Below, one piece after another: positions 61,950 through 64,000 of a stretch of 64,000 nucleotides of DNA. Below the pieces are notes generated by a model. It was given only the letters and a program-made list of their open reading frames with translations, searched no databases and was not told where the DNA came from. The DNA lies in contig NZ_AP018448.1 in the NCBI RefSeq assembly GCF_030294945.1, positions 3,038,001 through 3,102,000 of the forward strand, read 5' to 3'. Made by a program: the position numbers and the translations under genes. Numbering within the stretch: position 1 is the first letter of the stretch; every line of letters begins with the position of its first letter. The DNA is from Streptomyces graminofaciens. GTDB lineage: Bacteria; Actinomycetota; Actinomycetes; Streptomycetales; Streptomycetaceae.

Positions 61950-62488
61950 ACCCAACTCCCCTCTCGCGGGCCCTTGTTCGGCCCGCACTCCGGCTGCTGT
62001 CCGCAGTGCCGATCACAGCCCCGTCCTACCACCGCACACCGGGAAAGGCCCCCGCCTTACGGGAACCGGGACGAGAGCCCCGCTCGCCTCCCCGCCACGA
62101 CAGCGGCGCCCACCGGGGACGCCTCCGGTCGCCGACCTCCCCTCCCGGGCGACCCCGGGCGACCCGCCATCAGGTAACGCTCTGATTACGAACTCGAACA
62201 CCCGCCTTCCCGCCCTCGCCGTCTCGGCCTATCTTCCGAACTCAAAACCAACCACCTGGTAAGAGTTGGACACTCGCGCCCCGGCGTCCCCGCTCATCGG
62301 CTACCCGGCCCGTCCGCGACCACGTGAGCGTCGGCTGCCGCAGCGACACCCCCGAACCGACCGGCGGAACAGGTCGCCGAACCCCTCCCACCGCACAGCA
62401 AGCCGTTGCTCACCGCACTCCGTACCGCCCGGCCATGGCGCAAGCGCCACCGTGCCGTCGCCACCGAGCCTCAGGAAGGCAGTCGACG
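61950..62488. other. 539-bp intergenic region between divergent genes
   Basis: It holds the promoters of the DUF5995 and GH1 genes. The AT-richest part is 62175-62275 (GTAACGCTCTGATTACGAAC and a TGGTAAGAGTTGGACAC stretch). No palindromic operator, repeat or RNA gene was recognised. Confidence 0.5.
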
Positions 62489-63700
62489 ATGACCGAACCC
62501 GCTCCGGGATTCCTCTGGGGGGCCTCCACCGCGCCGCACCAGATCGAGGGGAACAACCTCAACAGCGACTTCTGGGCGAGTGAGGCGCTCATGCCGGGCA
62601 TGGAGCGCAGCGGTGACGCCTGCGACAGCTACCACCGGTACCGCGAGGACATGCGGCTCCTCGCGGACGCCGGGCTCAACGCCTACCGCTTCGGCGTCGA
62701 ATGGGCCCGGATCGAGCCGGTCCCCGGGATGGTCTCGCGAGCCGAGCTCGCCCACTACCGGCGGATGATCGACACGGCCTTCGAGCTGGGCCTGACACCG
62801 GTCGTGACCCTGCACCACTTCACCAGCCCGCTCTGGTTCGCCCAGGAGGGCGGCTGGCTCGGCGACCGCGCCGTCGAGCGGTTCCGGGCGTACGCCGGCG
62901 CGGTCGCCCCGATCCTCGACGGCGTCGAGTGGGTCGTCACCATGAACGAGCCGAACATGCTGGCCATCATGATCGGCATGGCTCAGGCCATGCGGAGCCA
63001 GCAGGCGGCCGGCGAGTGGCAGAGCCCCACCGTCGACCACGAGGGCCCACGACCGCCGCTGCCGGCCCCCGACGTGAAGATCGGCGAACGGCTGGTCGCG
63101 GCGCACCACGCCGTCCGGGACGTCCTGCGCGAGCGCACCGGCGCCAAGGTCGGCTGGACGGTCGCCAACCGCGCCTTCGCCGCCCGCCCGGGGGCCGAGG
63201 AGAAGAAGCGGGAGCTGGAGTACGTCTGGGAGGACCTCTACCTGGAGGGGGCGCGCGGAGACGACTTCGTCGGCGTGCAGTCGTACTCCAGCCAGTGGGT
63301 CGGCCCGGACGGCATCGAGCCCCACCCGCCGCACCCGGACAACACGCTCGTCGGAACGGCCTACCGGCCCGACGCGCTGGGCATCGCCGTGCGGCACACC
63401 GCCGAGGTCACCGGCGGAATGCCGATCCTGATCACGGAGAACGGCATCGCCACCCGCGACGACACGCGCCGGATCGCCTACACCGGCGAGGCCCTCAAGC
63501 ACCTCGAAGCGGCGATCGCCGACGGCGCTGACGTCCGCGGCTACCTGCACTGGAGCCTTCTGGACAACTACGAGTGGGGCCACTGGGCGCCGACGTTCGG
63601 GCTGGTCGAGGTCGACCGCGAGACCTTCGAGCGCCGCCCCAAGCCCAGTCTCGCCTGGCTGGGCGCGACCGCCCGCCGCGGCCTCAGCCGACCGCACTGA
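62489..63700 (+). CDS. GH1 beta-glucosidase-like glycoside hydrolase
   Basis: A 403-residue family 1 glycosidase without a signal peptide, so cytoplasmic. It begins with the family's F-L-W-G-A-S-T-A-P-H-Q-I-E-G. The acid/base is Glu154 in TMNEPN and the nucleophile Glu317 in LITENGIA; Y-L-H-W-S-L-L-D-N-Y-E-W-x-x-G-W-like residues follow (here EWGHWAP). It is about 40-60 residues shorter than typical GH1 enzymes, with loss in the loops before the second Glu. GGAAGG lies upstream of the ATG. An SDR gene follows after 20 bp. Confidence 0.92.
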   Translation: MTEPAPGFLWGASTAPHQIEGNNLNSDFWASEALMPGMERSGDACDSYHRYREDMRLLADAGLNAYRFGVEWARIEPVPGMVSRAELAHYRRMIDTAFELGLTPVVTLHHFTSPLWFAQEGGWLGDRAVERFRAYAGAVAPILDGVEWVVTMNEPNMLAIMIGMAQAMRSQQAAGEWQSPTVDHEGPRPPLPAPDVKIGERLVAAHHAVRDVLRERTGAKVGWTVANRAFAARPGAEEKKRELEYVWEDLYLEGARGDDFVGVQSYSSQWVGPDGIEPHPPHPDNTLVGTAYRPDALGIAVRHTAEVTGGMPILITENGIATRDDTRRIAYTGEALKHLEAAIADGADVRGYLHWSLLDNYEWGHWAPTFGLVEVDRETFERRPKPSLAWLGATARRGLSRPH

Positions 63701-63720
63701 ACACACCGGAAGGACACATC

Positions 63721-64000
63721 GTGCAGATCCCCGTACCCGACGTCTCGTCCCGGTCCCTGGCCGAGCTGGTCTCGTTGGCCGGGCGGCGCGCCGTCGTGAC
63801 CGGCGCGGGCCGGGGTCTCGGCCGGGCCATCGCCGAGCGCCTGGCCGAAGCGGGCGCGGACGTGCTCGTCGCGGACATCGAGGACGACCTCGCCACCGCC
63901 GCCGCCGAAGACCTCGACTCCCGCGGCAAGGGCCGCGCGCTGGCCGCGCACCTGGACGTCACCGACGTCGGCAGCGTCGTGGCGGCCGCCGATCTCGCCG
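63721..64000 (+). CDS. Short-chain dehydrogenase/reductase (partial)
   Basis: The first 93 residues of an SDR protein run off the window. The cofactor loop is VVTGAGRGLGRAIAERLAEAG, split here as T-G-A-G-R-G-L-G, followed by D-V-L-V-A-D-I-E-D, where the Asp at the end of strand 2 favours NAD(H), and L-D-V-T-D. The GTG start has GGAAGGA eight bases upstream. Cotranscription with the GH1 gene suggests it acts on a sugar or aglycone released by that enzyme. Confidence 0.88.
   Translation, partial: MQIPVPDVSSRSLAELVSLAGRRAVVTGAGRGLGRAIAERLAEAGADVLVADIEDDLATAAAEDLDSRGKGRALAAHLDVTDVGSVVAAADLA

Noticed and set aside
1..64000. Biosynthetic gene cluster (PKS, NRPS, terpene), prophage or integrative element
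   Set aside because: I saw no synthases, phage structural genes, integrase or attachment-site duplication at the tRNA-Glu.

Overview
The window is a high-GC actinomycete chromosome segment, almost certainly Streptomyces. The evidence is a WhiB-like (Wbl) protein, a two-domain small laccase of the SLAC type, a pcaV-pcaIJFHGBL cluster in the Streptomyces order, GTG/TTG starts with many ATGA/GTGA overlaps, and a single in-frame TTA (bldA-type) codon in an extracellular-enzyme gene. From memory, wbl, laccase, LigD polymerase and pca genes lie close together in the same order around SCO6697-SCO6715 of S. coelicolor. That synteny was not searched.

Layout. 1-15 kb: a partial SDR oxidoreductase, a tRNA-Glu, a Wbl protein, a VOC protein, a GH64 glucanase with a LacI regulator sharing matching operators, the laccase, a divergent secreted pair (ThuA-sugar dehydrogenase; cupredoxin-Ig-DUF1080), a divergent DNA-repair pair (LigD polymerase domain, ATP-dependent ligase) and a DUF3048 lipoprotein followed by a degenerate repeat tract. 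15.2-19.4 kb: a coupled minus-strand operon of sigma factor, membrane anti-sigma, ABC ATPase and two membrane proteins. 19.6-27 kb: MarR-type PcaV and the complete protocatechuate branch of the beta-ketoadipate pathway. 27-29.7 kb: an AAA/TPR regulator broken by an in-frame amber codon and lacking a C-terminal HTH. 29.9-36.4 kb: an MHS transporter with anmK, a DUF2510 protein, and a TetR gene facing PAP2 and EamA membrane-protein genes across a strict 16-bp repeat array. 36.6-40.1 kb: a phospholipase C and a class V aminotransferase.

40.3-50.5 kb is a catabolic cluster around a LysR gene: acyl-CoA dehydrogenase and type III CoA-transferase to the left; an alpha/beta hydrolase, a two-subunit thiamine-diphosphate 2-oxoacid decarboxylase, an aldehyde dehydrogenase, an MHS transporter, a MaoC/FAS1-like hydratase and a CitE-like lyase to the right. 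The parts spell out decarboxylation, oxidation, CoA activation, desaturation, hydration and lyase cleavage, which would suit a branched dicarboxylic 2-oxo acid. The substrate is inferred, and this is the best candidate for an undescribed system in the window.

50.7-64 kb is sugar metabolism: a PfkB kinase divergent from a fructose/ribose-type ABC importer with tandem operators and its own LacI gene, a large GH78 rhamnosidase with a perfect LacI-type palindrome, a DUF5995 protein, a GH1 beta-glucosidase and the start of an SDR. Decayed gene fragments and tandem repeats lie between these blocks.
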